A stretch of DNA of 64,000 nucleotides from Sporosarcina sp. P2 (GCF_002743255.1 NZ_PDYY01000015.1:21694-85693); one strand, 5' to 3'. Shown: positions 46,546-56,184, counted from the stretch's first letter. A program made the numbers and translations. The notes: generated by a model not told the origin, from the letters alone.

Positions 46546-47776
46546 CGTTCTCATAGTACTCTTCAATCGAATCTGTTTCATAATACAATTCTTCTTGCGT
46601 CTCAAAGCGGTTATATCTCAACGTGAACAAATAAAACACATGAGTGGCTACCACTTTCAGCAGCGCATATGCCGGAATCCCGAGAATCACTCCAGCGACG
46701 CCGAACAGCGAGCCTGCCGTCAGTAAGACAAAGATAATCGTGATCGGATGAATATGCAGTGATTTCCCCATGATCTGAGGCGAAATAAATTTGCCTTCGA
46801 TCACTTGCACAATTGTCCACACAATCGCGAGCTTCACAAGCATGAATGGCGACGTGACCATCGCAATAATAGCGGCAGGCGTGATCGCAATCACCGGCCC
46901 AAGATACGGCACGATACTCGTGAACATCGCAAGTACCCCAAGTAGCAACGCATACTTCATTTTAATGATCAGGAAGCCAATCGATACCATGATCCCAATC
47001 GCAATCGCAACTAAAATCTGCCCTTGAATATACGCGCTGATTTGTCTATCCGCATCACGGAATATAATCGATGCATCGTCACGCAAACGTGGAGGCAACA
47101 TTCGCAAAATCATCTGTGGTAACTTCTCGCCATCCTTCAGTAAATAAAACAGAATGAGCGGCACAGTGACGATGCTCAAGATGATTCCAGTAAGCGCGGA
47201 AACGAATGATGTTACGCCGGATGCGATACCGCCTATCGTCTCTGTGAAGAACTTCCCGATGCTCTCAAAGCCAGAATCGAGGAACGTATTGACATTAAAG
47301 TTGAACCCTTGATAGACCGAGCCGAAAATGGAGTTCCGTAAAAAGTGGTCCGTATCTAAGATCAACTGTTTGAAATACGTTGGAAATTCCTCGAATAAAT
47401 TGATCGTCTGCAAACGAAGGAACGGTAACACTAAGAAAATAACTAGTGTCAATAAACCTGCGGCGGCCAGCAAGATGATTAAAATGCCATAGACGCGTGG
47501 TATGCGCAAACGTTCTTCCAAAAAGCGAAGGATCGGGCGCATTAAATAGTATAAAATCGTCGCAAGTACGACCGGTAAAACGACAGTTGAGAAAAATACT
47601 TGAATCGGATAGAAAATAAATGAAACTTGAGTGAAGACCAAGATGATTAATCCAATGAACAATAAACAAAGCAATACAAACAATGTAGATTGACCACCGA
47701 GAAATCCGACGATGGGTGATGTCGAACGAATAGACCAGAAATCTCGTAAAGAAGACTTTTTTGGTGGCTGCCTCAA
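46535..47776 (-). CDS. AI-2E family transporter
   Basis: A membrane protein of 413 residues with about eight helices, including GVASGVTSFVSALTGIILS and the C-terminal segment VIEGKFISPQIMGKSLHIHP that is diagnostic for the AI-2E (UPF0118/PerM) family. Members export small molecules or Na+/H+; the substrate here is unknown. The start is TTG 47776 after GGGGAG. The C-terminus is acidic (SIEEYYENDKK) and cytoplasmic. Confidence 0.9.
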   Translation of the reverse strand: MRQPPKKSSLRDFWSIRSTSPIVGFLGGQSTLFVLLCLLFIGLIILVFTQVSFIFYPIQVFFSTVVLPVVLATILYYLMRPILRFLEERLRIPRVYGILIILLAAAGLLTLVIFLVLPFLRLQTINLFEEFPTYFKQLILDTDHFLRNSIFGSVYQGFNFNVNTFLDSGFESIGKFFTETIGGIASGVTSFVSALTGIILSIVTVPLILFYLLKDGEKLPQMILRMLPPRLRDDASIIFRDADRQISAYIQGQILVAIAIGIMVSIGFLIIKMKYALLLGVLAMFTSIVPYLGPVIAITPAAIIAMVTSPFMLVKLAIVWTIVQVIEGKFISPQIMGKSLHIHPITIIFVLLTAGSLFGVAGVILGIPAYALLKVVATHVFYLFTLRYNRFETQEELYYETDSIEEYYENDKK

Positions 47777-47803
47777 CGCCTCACTCCCCTTTTATTCGAT
47801 CCG

Positions 47804-48760
47804 TCAAGGTGTAGTTAAAAACGAACGGATCGCTTCTCTATTTTTATCTAGATCAATTTCAATGACAGAACCTGCATGACTATATGAAGTAAAGGAATAA
47901 CTGCCCTCTACTGGAATACGTAATGTTTGCAGATCTAGTTTTCGTTTTGCGATAACTGTCAGCACTTTAGTCAGCTCGTCTTTCGAAGTTAAATCTGTTT
48001 CAATAAAGTTATCGAGTGCACCGGCTAGTTTTGGAGCTTGCAAAACAGTTGACACACTAAACAGCTCGTCTTTCATGGCCTGAATTACTTCTTGCTGGCG
48101 ATTGACTCGACCAAAGTCGCCCTCGTCATCTGCGCGAAATCGTGCATACCCGAGTAGCTCTTTACCGTTTAACCGCTGTACACCTGGTTTTAACGTAACA
48201 CCGATTTTCTCGGACATTTCATTCTGTACATTCATTTCAAGGCCATTTGGAAATGCAATATCCATAATTGATTCGAAATTGTCGAAATCGACGACTGCGT
48301 AGTGATGGATCGGAATATTGAACATCCCTGAAATCGTTTCTTTCGCAGTTTGGACTCCACCTAAATAGAAGGCCGTATTAAGCTTGTACGACTGGTACCC
48401 TGGAATTTGTGCGTAAATATCACGCATGAATGAAATTAAATGCGCAGTTCCAGCAGTTTGATCCCAGGACAGCACCATCATCGTATCCGTACGATATTTT
48501 CCGGAACCGTCATTGTCGACGCCGAGCAATAAATAATTTTCCGTTGTCGGATCTTCTGGACTTAATAAATCGCCTTGAAACTCTCCCGGATTCATCTTAC
48601 TACCTGCCGTCATGGCCTTCCCTTGTTTATATTGAAAGTAACTATACGCTGATATGGTGATCGTGAAAAGCAATAGTAGAGTCATAAAAACTCTGCCCAC
48701 GCGTAATTTACGCTTCTTTTTTCTACGTTGTGGCTGTTGTTCGTCGAAGTGTTCGTCCAT
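47804..48760 (-). CDS. LytR-CpsA-Psr (LCP) family phosphotransferase
   Basis: A protein of 318 residues with a basic N-terminus, one membrane helix (about 22-42) and an extracytoplasmic LCP domain. LLLGVDNDGSGKYRTDTMMV contains the Asp/Arg residues that bind the polyprenyl-phosphate donor, and YARFRADDEGDFGRVNRQQEVI is the conserved C-terminal motif. It would attach teichoic acid or other glycopolymers to peptidoglycan, like TagU. The AI-2E gene follows after 27 bp, so they may be co-transcribed. Confidence 0.92.
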   Translation of the reverse strand: MDEHFDEQQPQRRKKKRKLRVGRVFMTLLLLFTITISAYSYFQYKQGKAMTAGSKMNPGEFQGDLLSPEDPTTENYLLLGVDNDGSGKYRTDTMMVLSWDQTAGTAHLISFMRDIYAQIPGYQSYKLNTAFYLGGVQTAKETISGMFNIPIHHYAVVDFDNFESIMDIAFPNGLEMNVQNEMSEKIGVTLKPGVQRLNGKELLGYARFRADDEGDFGRVNRQQEVIQAMKDELFSVSTVLQAPKLAGALDNFIETDLTSKDELTKVLTVIAKRKLDLQTLRIPVEGSYSFTSYSHAGSVIEIDLDKNREAIRSFLTTP

Positions 48761-48834
48761 GTGGCATTCATTCCTCCATTATCCGTGTGTATCCTGTTAT
48801 GAGGACGTTTCTGTTCACAACGGGTTGCGTCCAG

Positions 48835-50013
48835 TCACGAGCTTTGCTTGGCGGATCGACCTATTTGCAACGCTAGCACTAGCATAGCCACAAATAAAAC
48901 AAGAAATACGAACAATGTCACGTAATGATTTTCGGTGTAGTCATATAACAAAGCGATTAGTAATGGTAAGATTCCACCGATGATGAACCCACCTGTTTGC
49001 ATCATCGCAGTCCATGAATTGGTTTCTTCTGCCGTATCGGTCGCGTCCATCGGCAGTAGCAAACAGATTGGGAATAATCCACCAAGCGGAATTCCCATGA
49101 TGAAAACGCCGATCGCAAACCACAATGGATCTGCACTCCACATTAACCCGATCGAGAAAATACCAAGCAACAGAATGCCGATAAGTGCCGGTGTTCTGCT
49201 TGTCAACTTCTCTAAAATAAGAGGAAAACCGATATTCATAAAAATTTGCACGATCGTCATCCCACTGAGCAATGCGCCCGCTTGTAGAAGCGTCATGCCG
49301 TTCGACACTGCAATCGGAACGAGATACGTCAAAACGGAAAAGAATAATGCTGCCTGTAAACCAAAGAAAATCAGGAAGCTCCATGCCTGTTTATTGCGCC
49401 AAGGATTCTTCCCTTTTTGCACGGGCTGCCTTGTCACTTGTTTCACTTCGATTGGATACGCCGCGGTGACAGCCCACGCAATGATGCCAAAAATCGCAAT
49501 TATGGCCCAAACTGCAAGTCCGAATCCATAGGAATGAGCTTTTTCGTAAAAAACACCTGTCAATCCTGTGCTCAGCGTTGCCCCCATTCCCATACCGAAT
49601 GAATAAATTCCAACGACTACATCAACATGCATCGGGAAGTATTGCTTGATCAATGCCGACAATAACGGTCCAATGACAGCAATCGCCACACCTGCAATGA
49701 AAGCGGTCAGTAATAATACACTGAACGAAGTGACAAAAAAACGCATGGCAGTTGCTACAGCAAGTAACAACAACATCAAGTACATCGTTTTGTTTAAGCC
49801 GATTGCCTGATTCAGTATGGGCGCCAGCATGGCGAAGACGCCCATACAGATAACCGGAATAACAGTCAGGAGACTCACTTCGGTGTTCGACAACAACAAA
49901 TCATCACGGATGATGTCTAGCATCGGTCCAATTGACGTAATCGCTGGCCGTAAGTTGAGCGCGACTATAAAGATCGCTAATAATAATAGACCTTGGGTAG
50001 TTTTAGAGCGCAA
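48835..50013 (-). CDS. MFS transporter of the CynX/NimT family (YycB-like)
   Basis: A protein of 392 residues with 12 predicted helices. LNLRPAITSIGPMLDIIRDDL near the start and PLGGLFPICLLLPMDATDT near 310 are typical of the CynX/NimT (cyanate/nitroimidazole) branch. The TTG start at 50013 follows AAAAGGAG. The transported compound is unknown. Confidence 0.88.
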   Translation of the reverse strand: MRSKTTQGLLLLAIFIVALNLRPAITSIGPMLDIIRDDLLLSNTEVSLLTVIPVICMGVFAMLAPILNQAIGLNKTMYLMLLLLAVATAMRFFVTSFSVLLLTAFIAGVAIAVIGPLLSALIKQYFPMHVDVVVGIYSFGMGMGATLSTGLTGVFYEKAHSYGFGLAVWAIIAIFGIIAWAVTAAYPIEVKQVTRQPVQKGKNPWRNKQAWSFLIFFGLQAALFFSVLTYLVPIAVSNGMTLLQAGALLSGMTIVQIFMNIGFPLILEKLTSRTPALIGILLLGIFSIGLMWSADPLWFAIGVFIMGIPLGGLFPICLLLPMDATDTAEETNSWTAMMQTGGFIIGGILPLLIALLYDYTENHYVTLFVFLVLFVAMLVLALQIGRSAKQSS

Positions 50014-50163
50014 GACAAAGACTCCTTTTGCATGTAATACTTATCTAATACCTATCGTCATTATATCGTAAAATGAAATTGTAAACAGTACTAGTTCAAA
50101 CATTCCATTTCACGTAATTTTAATGTATACTAGGAACATTGTGAAATTAGGAGGATATTATTT

Positions 50164-51762
50164 ATGTTAGCAGTTAGTAATTTAAGTCTTCGCTTTGGCG
50201 ACCGTAAGCTATTCGAAGATGTCAATATACAGTTCAATCCAGGCAATTGCTATGGATTAATTGGAGCGAATGGCGCTGGTAAATCAACATTTCTTAAAAT
50301 TATATCAGGTGAACTTGAACCTCAAACAGGTAATGTTATTCTTGGAAAAGATGAACGTTTGGCTGTCCTGAAGCAGAACCACTTCGAGTATGAAGAGTTC
50401 GTCGTGATGGATCTCGTCATCATGGGGCATAAAGAGCTATATGAAGTCATGAAAGAAAAAGACGCGATTTATATGAAGGAAGACTTCTCCGACGAAGACG
50501 GCATGCGTGCAGCTGAACTTGAAGGTGAATTCGCTGAGATGAACGGATGGGAAGCGGAATCTGAAGCATCTGTACTCCTTCAAGGTCTTGGTGTTCCGGA
50601 AAGTATGCATCACGTTACGATGGCAGAGCTTGACGGATCAAGCAAAGTAAAAGTATTGCTTGCACAAGCTTTATTCGGCAAACCTGACGTATTACTACTA
50701 GATGAGCCGACAAACAACTTGGATCTAAAAGCTATTCAATGGCTTGAAGAATTCTTGATTAACTTTGAGAACACTGTCGTAGTTGTATCCCACGACCGTC
50801 ATTTCTTGAATAAAGTATGTACACACATCGCTGATCTCGACTTCAGTAAAATTCAGATCTACGCGGGTAACTATGACTTCTGGTATGAGTCAAGTCAATT
50901 GGCTTTGAAACTATCTCAAGAATCAAACAAGAAAAAAGAGGAAAAAGTAAAAGAATTGCAAGCGTTTATCGCACGTTTCAGTGCCAACGCATCGAAATCC
51001 AAACAAGCCACATCCCGTAAAAAGACATTGGAAAAAATCGAACTAGATGATATCAAACCATCTTCACGCCGTTATCCTTTCGTGAACTTTACAATTGGCC
51101 GTGAAATCGGTAACGATGTGTTGACGATTAAAGATGTCACAAAAACGGTGGATGGTAAAACGTTTATCAAAGATGCCACCTTTACACTGAATAAAGAGGA
51201 TAAAGTGGTGTTGATCGGTAACCCACTTGCAAAATCTGCTTTGCTCGATATGCTAGCTGAGGAAACAGAGCCCGATACAGGAGCTATCAAATGGGGTGTG
51301 ACGACAACTCGTGCCTACTTCCCTATGGATAATTCGAAGTACTTCGAAGGATCTGAGCCGACATTAGTTGATTGGCTCCGTCAGTACTCGCCTGAAGATG
51401 AAACGGAAACATTCTTGCGCGGATTCCTTGGACGTATGTTGTTCTCAGGTGAAGAAGTGAAGAAAAAGCCGAACGTCTTATCAGGTGGAGAAAAAGTTCG
51501 CTGTATGTTATCAAAAATGATGCTGACAAGCGCAAATGTTCTTCTTCTTGATGAGCCAACAAACCACTTGGACTTGGAATCTATCCAAGCATTGAACAAT
51601 GGTTTGATCGCGTTTAAAGGCGCGATGATCTTCACGTCTCATGACCATCAGTTCATCCAAACAATTGCTAATCGTGTAATCGAAATCAATGATGATGGAA
51701 CAATCTTTGATAAGATGATGACATATGACGAGTATTTGGAATGGAAAGGTCAAAAAGCTTAA
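50164..51762 (+). CDS. ABC-F family ATPase (YkpA/YbiT-like)
   Basis: A soluble duplicated ATPase of 532 residues without membrane helices. Domain 1 has Walker A GANGAGKS and Walker B LLLDEPTNNLDLKA. Domain 2 has LSGGEKVRCMLSKM and LLLDEPTNHLDLES, but its Walker A is degenerate (GNPLAKSAL, missing the usual second Gly). ABC-F proteins act on ribosomes to relieve stalling. An acidic insertion in domain 1 (KEDFSDEDGMRAAELEGEF) forms the arm region. Highly expressed codon use. It has GGAGG upstream. Confidence 0.92.
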   Translation: MLAVSNLSLRFGDRKLFEDVNIQFNPGNCYGLIGANGAGKSTFLKIISGELEPQTGNVILGKDERLAVLKQNHFEYEEFVVMDLVIMGHKELYEVMKEKDAIYMKEDFSDEDGMRAAELEGEFAEMNGWEAESEASVLLQGLGVPESMHHVTMAELDGSSKVKVLLAQALFGKPDVLLLDEPTNNLDLKAIQWLEEFLINFENTVVVVSHDRHFLNKVCTHIADLDFSKIQIYAGNYDFWYESSQLALKLSQESNKKKEEKVKELQAFIARFSANASKSKQATSRKKTLEKIELDDIKPSSRRYPFVNFTIGREIGNDVLTIKDVTKTVDGKTFIKDATFTLNKEDKVVLIGNPLAKSALLDMLAEETEPDTGAIKWGVTTTRAYFPMDNSKYFEGSEPTLVDWLRQYSPEDETETFLRGFLGRMLFSGEEVKKKPNVLSGGEKVRCMLSKMMLTSANVLLLDEPTNHLDLESIQALNNGLIAFKGAMIFTSHDHQFIQTIANRVIEINDDGTIFDKMMTYDEYLEWKGQKA

Positions 51763-51775
51763 TGTTTAGTTGATA

Positions 51776-51815
51776 TAAAAACTCCCCTGGAAGTTGCTTC
51801 TAGGGGAGTTTTTTG
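51776..51815 (+). terminator. Terminator of the ABC-F gene
   Basis: AAAACTCCCCT and AGGGGAGTTTT arms with a small inner stem AAG/CTT, followed by six T residues. Confidence 0.92.
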
Positions 51816-51894
51816 CGTTTGACGTCAACAAGTCATACATGTATGTAATGTACACTATTGAATCGTAAAAACAACGGTCAACGTCAATGCCTTT

Positions 51895-52260
51895 TCACTT
51901 TCTCTTTTGCGAATAATTGTCTTGCAGTGCTCTATTAAGTAATGAGATCGATCGATCAATCTCGAACTTTATCGTATCTTTGTAGGCTTTTACTTTTTCC
52001 TGGTCACCTATGCGGTAGATATAAAGTGTTTGCATCTCCGTCCCCTGCTTATGGACCGGATGTCTAACGATAAGACCATCGTTGAGTAGATCATGTAGAG
52101 ACTTGTATACTTCAGACTTAGTCGGTCGATAACCAAGATCTCTGAAATGATCTAAAAGGTCATCTAATATTTGTAAGCCATACAAGTTCCCTTCTTCTGC
52201 CTTATTTAGCATGTAGAGCTTTAAAAAGGCTCTCTGACGAATTACAAATGTACTCTTCAT
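51895..52260 (-). CDS. rtp: Replication terminator protein homologue
   Basis: A protein of 121 residues, the length of B. subtilis RTP (122). The two align end to end without long gaps: RQRAFLKLYM, LYGLQILDDL, F..LGYRP...EVYKSLHDLL.DG, YK..IKFEIDR and ALQDNY. RTP is a winged-helix dimer that binds Ter sites and stops DnaB-driven forks from one side. PadR-type regulators are more distant relatives, and the RQRAFLKLYM start is specific for RTP. On the - strand, ATG follows AAGGAGAGG. A Ter-like motif lies 78 bp upstream of its ribosome site, so autoregulation as in Bacillus is likely. Confidence 0.9.
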   Translation of the reverse strand: MKSTFVIRQRAFLKLYMLNKAEEGNLYGLQILDDLLDHFRDLGYRPTKSEVYKSLHDLLNDGLIVRHPVHKQGTEMQTLYIYRIGDQEKVKAYKDTIKFEIDRSISLLNRALQDNYSQKRK

Positions 52261-52300
52261 TGCTCTTCCTCTCCTTAATTACTGTACGTGTGTTATCTAT

Positions 52301-52306
52301 AGTATA
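52301..52306 (-). promoter_or_regulatory. Extended -10 promoter element of rtp
   Basis: On the - strand TGGTATACTATAG gives a TATACT with an upstream TG, about 40 bp before the start codon. No good -35 is present. The Ter-like motif begins about 32 bp upstream of it, so RTP bound there could influence transcription. Confidence 0.6.
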
Positions 52307-52337
52307 CCAAAAAATGAGATGCGAGGATTATTGTAGT

Positions 52338-52371
52338 AAGAAGGATTATTTGGAACCAGGTTTCACTAGAA
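52338..52371 (-). other. Putative replication terminator site Ter-4 (opposed orientation)
   Basis: On the - strand TTCTAGTGAAACC precedes the core CTGGTTCCAAATAATCCTT. The right 25 bp are identical to Ter-1. It lies upstream of rtp, where B. subtilis TerI/TerII lie, and is inverted relative to the three sites at 35.7-40.8 kb, so together they would form a fork trap. Confidence 0.7.
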
Positions 52372-52652
52372 CTATTCAATATGTTTATAGATGGAGTTGT
52401 TTGGTTATTCGTAAAAAAAATCGTATATTTCGAGTTTTGATTTTTCCAATATTAAAAAGCGGTTAGAAGAAAAATAGACATCCCTATTAAAATAATTTAC
52501 TGGTTAGATAGTGAATTAAATGGACAAGATGTTTGGGTATTCAGCTACACGCATAAGAGTAATTTACGTATCGTTTACCCTACTTTTTTAATTCCACATG
52601 AATAGCTTCCACCAGTAAGGGAATAACACAAAGTAAAAGGAGGTTTTTCATT
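52372..52652. other. Gap between Ter-4 and the lipoprotein gene
   Basis: AT-rich sequence without a supported gene. The last 25 bp hold the strong AAAGGAGG site of the lipoprotein gene. I see no second clear Ter motif here. Confidence 0.4.
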
Positions 52653-53342
52653 ATGAAACGCAATCTATGGTTTCTAACGATTGCATTGCTTCTCGTGCTC
52701 GTCGGATGCTCAAACAAGCCTGCTACGTCCATTGATGGTAAGACTGACTCTGCTAAGACAAATCAAGAAGGAAAGAACGGTGATACGTCAGAACAACATG
52801 ACAACAAGGATGCGAATCTGACCGATGTAGCCTTACTTGATTACTTTCTCCCGGACGGTTCAAGCGCGCATTATAAAGGTGTCGGCAATGAATTTGCTGA
52901 GCTAGACATCACCGTTGCAAGGCCTGCGCAAGACTTTGTCGTAATTCATGAAAACAACGGTGGTGCATTCGTTCAAAAAGTGTATAAACTCAATGGAGAT
53001 GAAATCCAAGTGTTGCAGGAAGAACATATTGAATTGGACGCAGCAGTTCCACCGACGGAAGAGCTAGAGTCCATGAAACCCATCCGAACCTATTTGAAAG
53101 GTCCTATTGAAGTAGGTACAACTTTTGATGACTGGAAGATTGTGGAGATGAATGCTTCAGTGGAAACCCCCTATCAGCAATTTGAAGATGCGGTCGTGAT
53201 CGAGCAAGTAGGAAAAGACTTTGTGAATAGGATCTATCTCGTGAAGAATTTTGGAGAAGTTAAACGTGAATCGATGATGTCGATGGAAGGTGAAGAGGAA
53301 TTTGTCGTTACATCGAGTCTAGAAACGGTAACACAACCGTAA
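52653..53342 (+). CDS. Hypothetical lipoprotein
   Basis: A protein of 229 residues with a lipoprotein signal peptide (lipobox LVGC, Cys19), a low-complexity linker rich in Asp, Lys and Asn (about 25-58), and a beta-rich C-terminal domain (about 60-225) beginning ALLDYFLPDGSSAHYKGVGNE. No family is recognised; similar lipoproteins of Bacillales have no known function. AAAGGAGG precedes the ATG and a strong terminator follows. Confidence 0.75.
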   Translation: MKRNLWFLTIALLLVLVGCSNKPATSIDGKTDSAKTNQEGKNGDTSEQHDNKDANLTDVALLDYFLPDGSSAHYKGVGNEFAELDITVARPAQDFVVIHENNGGAFVQKVYKLNGDEIQVLQEEHIELDAAVPPTEELESMKPIRTYLKGPIEVGTTFDDWKIVEMNASVETPYQQFEDAVVIEQVGKDFVNRIYLVKNFGEVKRESMMSMEGEEEFVVTSSLETVTQP

Positions 53343-53352
53343 TTTACTGCAA

Positions 53353-53385
53353 ACGAAAAGGCGCCGCAATGGGCGCCTTTTCTAG
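53353..53385. terminator. Bidirectional terminator between the lipoprotein and csp genes
   Basis: AAAAGGCGCC-GCAATG-GGCGCCTTTT is a perfect GC-rich hairpin with A and T tracts. Confidence 0.93.
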
Positions 53386-53389
53386 TGGT

Positions 53390-53590
53390 TTAGATTTTAA
53401 CAACGTTAGCTGCTTGTAGACCACGGTTTCCTTCGACAACTTCAAATTCAACCTGTTGACCTTCGTCAAGAGATTTGAATCCGTCGCCTTGGATTGCTGA
53501 GAAGTGTACAAAGATGTCTTCTTCTCCGTCAACTTCGATAAAACCGAAGCCCTTTTCTGAGTTAAACCATTTCACTGTACCTTGTTTCAT
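53390..53590 (-). CDS. Cold shock protein, CspA family
   Basis: A 66-residue single cold-shock domain (OB fold). RNA-binding motifs RNP1 (KGFGFIEV) and RNP2 (VFVHF-type, IFVHFSAI) are intact. The ATG at 53590 follows GGAGG; the upstream in-frame extension is inside the leader. Csp proteins melt RNA structure during cold shock and growth. The leader contains a hairpin (next entry). Confidence 0.97.
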   Translation of the reverse strand: MKQGTVKWFNSEKGFGFIEVDGEEDIFVHFSAIQGDGFKSLDEGQQVEFEVVEGNRGLQAANVVKI

Positions 53591-53656
53591 TCGATTACCT
53601 CCAAAAAAATATAAATACTTTAATACACGAACCTTAGCATACAAAAAAATTCACGT

Positions 53657-53695
53657 ATTACAAAAGTTGCCGACGTCGCCGATCCCTTTTGTAAT
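53657..53695 (-). promoter_or_regulatory. Hairpin in the csp 5' leader
   Basis: ATTACAAAAG and its complement enclose a second stem GCCGACGTCG. Long structured leaders are typical for csp genes, where they control translation with temperature. Located 67-105 bp upstream of the start codon. Confidence 0.5.
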
Positions 53696-53799
53696 AGGTG
53701 AATCACTTAGCATACGGTCGTTCAATTAATTTACTTACGTTTAGTATAACATATTGGGCTTCTTTGTCAATTAATAAAAATCGCATTTACTGAATGTTC

Positions 53800-54093
53800 T
53801 CACGATATGTTTGGTTCCCCGTCTAACAACACAATGATTCCGTGATACAACTGCAAATCTCCTTCACAGCCATTGCAATAGTATTTTTCAGATGTGGACC
53901 AAAATGCATGGAAGCAACCTTTGCGTATTTCATAATGTTCAAAACACGGTTCCATCTTCCCGAGCAGTTCTTTAACATATGATTCTGTATCAATTTTATT
54001 CGTAAATGTTTTGGATGAGACACAGTAGTCCCTCCACTCTTCAAACATCCACCACGGCTCAAAGTCCGCCTTCATGTATACCACTTCATACAT
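53800..54093 (-). CDS. DUF1033 family protein
   Basis: A protein of 97 residues with the DUF1033 opening VVYMKADFEPWWMFEEW and several aromatic residues and Cys (CNGC near 74). Soluble, no signal peptide. Proteins of this family occur throughout Bacillota without known function. Confidence 0.85.
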   Translation of the reverse strand: MYEVVYMKADFEPWWMFEEWRDYCVSSKTFTNKIDTESYVKELLGKMEPCFEHYEIRKGCFHAFWSTSEKYYCNGCEGDLQLYHGIIVLLDGEPNIS

Positions 54094-54327
54094 TCAGTAA
54101 GCACTCCTTTACCTTGCGCAATGCAGGAATGATATTCATTCTAGCAAATTCAACTCGCTAATCAAAGTAAATTGATTCTTGTTGCGTAATATATGAGTTT
54201 TCGACCATTTTCGGCTATAATTGAGGTAGGCTCCAGTAACCTTACTGTCTGCACGATAAATGAAACCTTTTCGTCGTTAATCCGTAAGTATTATATAGAG
54301 TCAGAATGGAAGGCGGCCTAAAACATC

Positions 54328-54987
54328 ATGAATAATTTAAAAAACTTCTTCACACGACATGCACTAATGGCTCCGACTAGTTTCCTAACATGGGTAATCC
54401 TAATTGGCGGTACAAGCATGAACTTTTTCATAGGCTCCGCAATCGGGATCGCAATGTATGCTGGAGGCAACGTAGCCATTAAAGAACTGCAGTTACGCTC
54501 TACATTAAAAAAATTCGGGATGGCACGCTCTGAATATAAACATATTGAACAGCAACTGAATGAATCTAAACGAAAGCTAAAACAGCTCGGAAATATGTAC
54601 GGACAAGTCCGTTCAATCCAAGCATTCAGACAAGTATACGATATGTCTTCAATGGCCCGACGCATCATTAAGATTGTCCAGTCCAACCCGAGAAAATTTT
54701 ACCAAGTTGAAAGTTTTTTCTACGCCCATCTTGATTCCGTTGTAGAATTAACATCGAAATACAGCCTACTCGTTAATCAACCATTAAAAGACCAAGATAT
54801 CAAAGTCGCATTACAACATACCCGCGAAACATTATCTGATTTGAGTCTCGAAATGGAACGAGATCTACGTAACGCCGTATCAACTGATTTAGAACAGCTT
54901 CGAATGGAAATTGATTACGTCGATATTACACTCAAAAGAGACAAACCGTTGCTTCAATCGAAAGGGGAACATTCTAATGACAGATAA
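54328..54987 (+). CDS. xpaC: XpaC-like protein (5-bromo-4-chloroindolyl phosphate hydrolysis family)
   Basis: A protein of 219 residues with a hydrophobic N-terminal region (about 15-50, two short membrane segments) and a long helical cytoplasmic domain. The order xpaC-telA and the overlap of 11 bp with telA match the conserved xpaC-yceH pair of Bacillales. The biochemical role is unknown; it is linked to envelope stress and toxic anion resistance. The start ATG is at 54328 with a weak GGAAGGCGG site. Confidence 0.8.
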   Translation: MNNLKNFFTRHALMAPTSFLTWVILIGGTSMNFFIGSAIGIAMYAGGNVAIKELQLRSTLKKFGMARSEYKHIEQQLNESKRKLKQLGNMYGQVRSIQAFRQVYDMSSMARRIIKIVQSNPRKFYQVESFFYAHLDSVVELTSKYSLLVNQPLKDQDIKVALQHTRETLSDLSLEMERDLRNAVSTDLEQLRMEIDYVDITLKRDKPLLQSKGEHSNDR

Positions 54988-56167
54988 AAACGTACTGCAA
55001 GAAAAATCAGTGGACGACTTGCTTGGTAATCCATTCGATATGGATGCTAGCCTGCTTCCAAAAGAAATGGAGAATTCGCTGTCCGACACAGCGGCACCCG
55101 CTAAATTGATTGACCGATTAACACCCGAAGAACAAAATAAAGCACGTCAATTGGCTTCACAGATTCCTATCGGTAATTACGAGGCCGTCATTTCCTACGG
55201 TGCCAATGCACAAAATGAACTATCCAACTTCTCTCACAAAATGCTGGATCACGTTCAAGGCAAAGATATCGGACCTGTCGGTGATGTATTGAATGAATTA
55301 ATGGCCAAGTTATCTGAAATCGATACAGATGATCTATCAGATAAAAAGAAATCTGGTCTAAGCCGTTTATTTAACAAGGCTACTCGCCCGATCAAAGAAA
55401 TCATGACGAAATACGAAAAACTCGGCACACAAGTCGATAAAATAAGCGTTCAACTGGAGCATTCCAAACGTGGTTTAATGGAAGACGTTCGCATGTTGGA
55501 CAATTTGTACGAACAAAATAAAACCTACTTTCAAGCATTGAATGTTTATATTGCCGCTGCAGAATTAAAGATTGATGAAATCAATAGTACAATCATTCCA
55601 GAACTGCATAAAAAAGCACAGCAAGCAGATGATCAAATGATGGTTCAAGAAGTTAACGACATGGCACAATTTGTGGACCGTTTAGAAAAACGTTTATACG
55701 ACTTGCAACTATCCCGTCAAATTACCATTCAGAGTGCGCCACAGATCCGTATGATTCAACAAACGAACCAAACGTTGGCTGAGAAAATCCAGGCATCCAT
55801 CATGACAGCCATCCCGCTGTGGAAGAACCAGATTGCGATTGCCCTAACGCTAAACCGTCAGCAAAAAGCCGTGGAGTCACAAAAGCTAGTCACAAAGACA
55901 ACGAACGATTTGTTGCTTCGTAATTCCGAGATGTTGAAAGTGAATAGTATCGAAACAGCCAGAGAGAATGAAAAAGGTATTATAGAAATCGATACATTGA
56001 AAACGACACAGGAGAACTTGATTCAAACGATTGAAGAAACCTTGCTGATCCAAGCAGATGGCCGCGCAAAACGCAAAGCTGCTGAGACCGAGATCGCGAG
56101 AATGGAACAGGAACTCAAGACCCGTTTACTCGCAGTATATGAAGAGTCAAAAAACCGTCCCTCATAA
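54977..56167 (+). CDS. telA: Toxic anion resistance protein TelA
   Basis: A soluble, largely helical and coiled-coil protein of 396 residues of the TelA/YceH family. PIGNYEAVISYGANAQNELSNF-type segment and the conserved ETARENEKGIIEI stretch support it. It is linked to tellurite and cell-envelope agent tolerance; its mechanism is unknown. ATG 54977 lies within the end of xpaC after AAAGGGG; the open frame reaches back to 54911 but without ribosome site. Confidence 0.87.
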   Translation: MTDKNVLQEKSVDDLLGNPFDMDASLLPKEMENSLSDTAAPAKLIDRLTPEEQNKARQLASQIPIGNYEAVISYGANAQNELSNFSHKMLDHVQGKDIGPVGDVLNELMAKLSEIDTDDLSDKKKSGLSRLFNKATRPIKEIMTKYEKLGTQVDKISVQLEHSKRGLMEDVRMLDNLYEQNKTYFQALNVYIAAAELKIDEINSTIIPELHKKAQQADDQMMVQEVNDMAQFVDRLEKRLYDLQLSRQITIQSAPQIRMIQQTNQTLAEKIQASIMTAIPLWKNQIAIALTLNRQQKAVESQKLVTKTTNDLLLRNSEMLKVNSIETARENEKGIIEIDTLKTTQENLIQTIEETLLIQADGRAKRKAAETEIARMEQELKTRLLAVYEESKNRPS

Positions 56168-56184
56168 GGGAGACGGTTTTTTGT
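56151..56184 (+). terminator. Terminator of xpaC-telA
   Basis: AAACCGTC(C)CT and GGGAGACGGTTT arms around CATAA, followed by six T residues; overlaps the last telA codons. Confidence 0.9.

Noticed and set aside
53700..53760. Second dif-like site near csp
   Set aside because: The stretch AGTATAACATATT resembles the centre of dif only loosely and lacks both arms.
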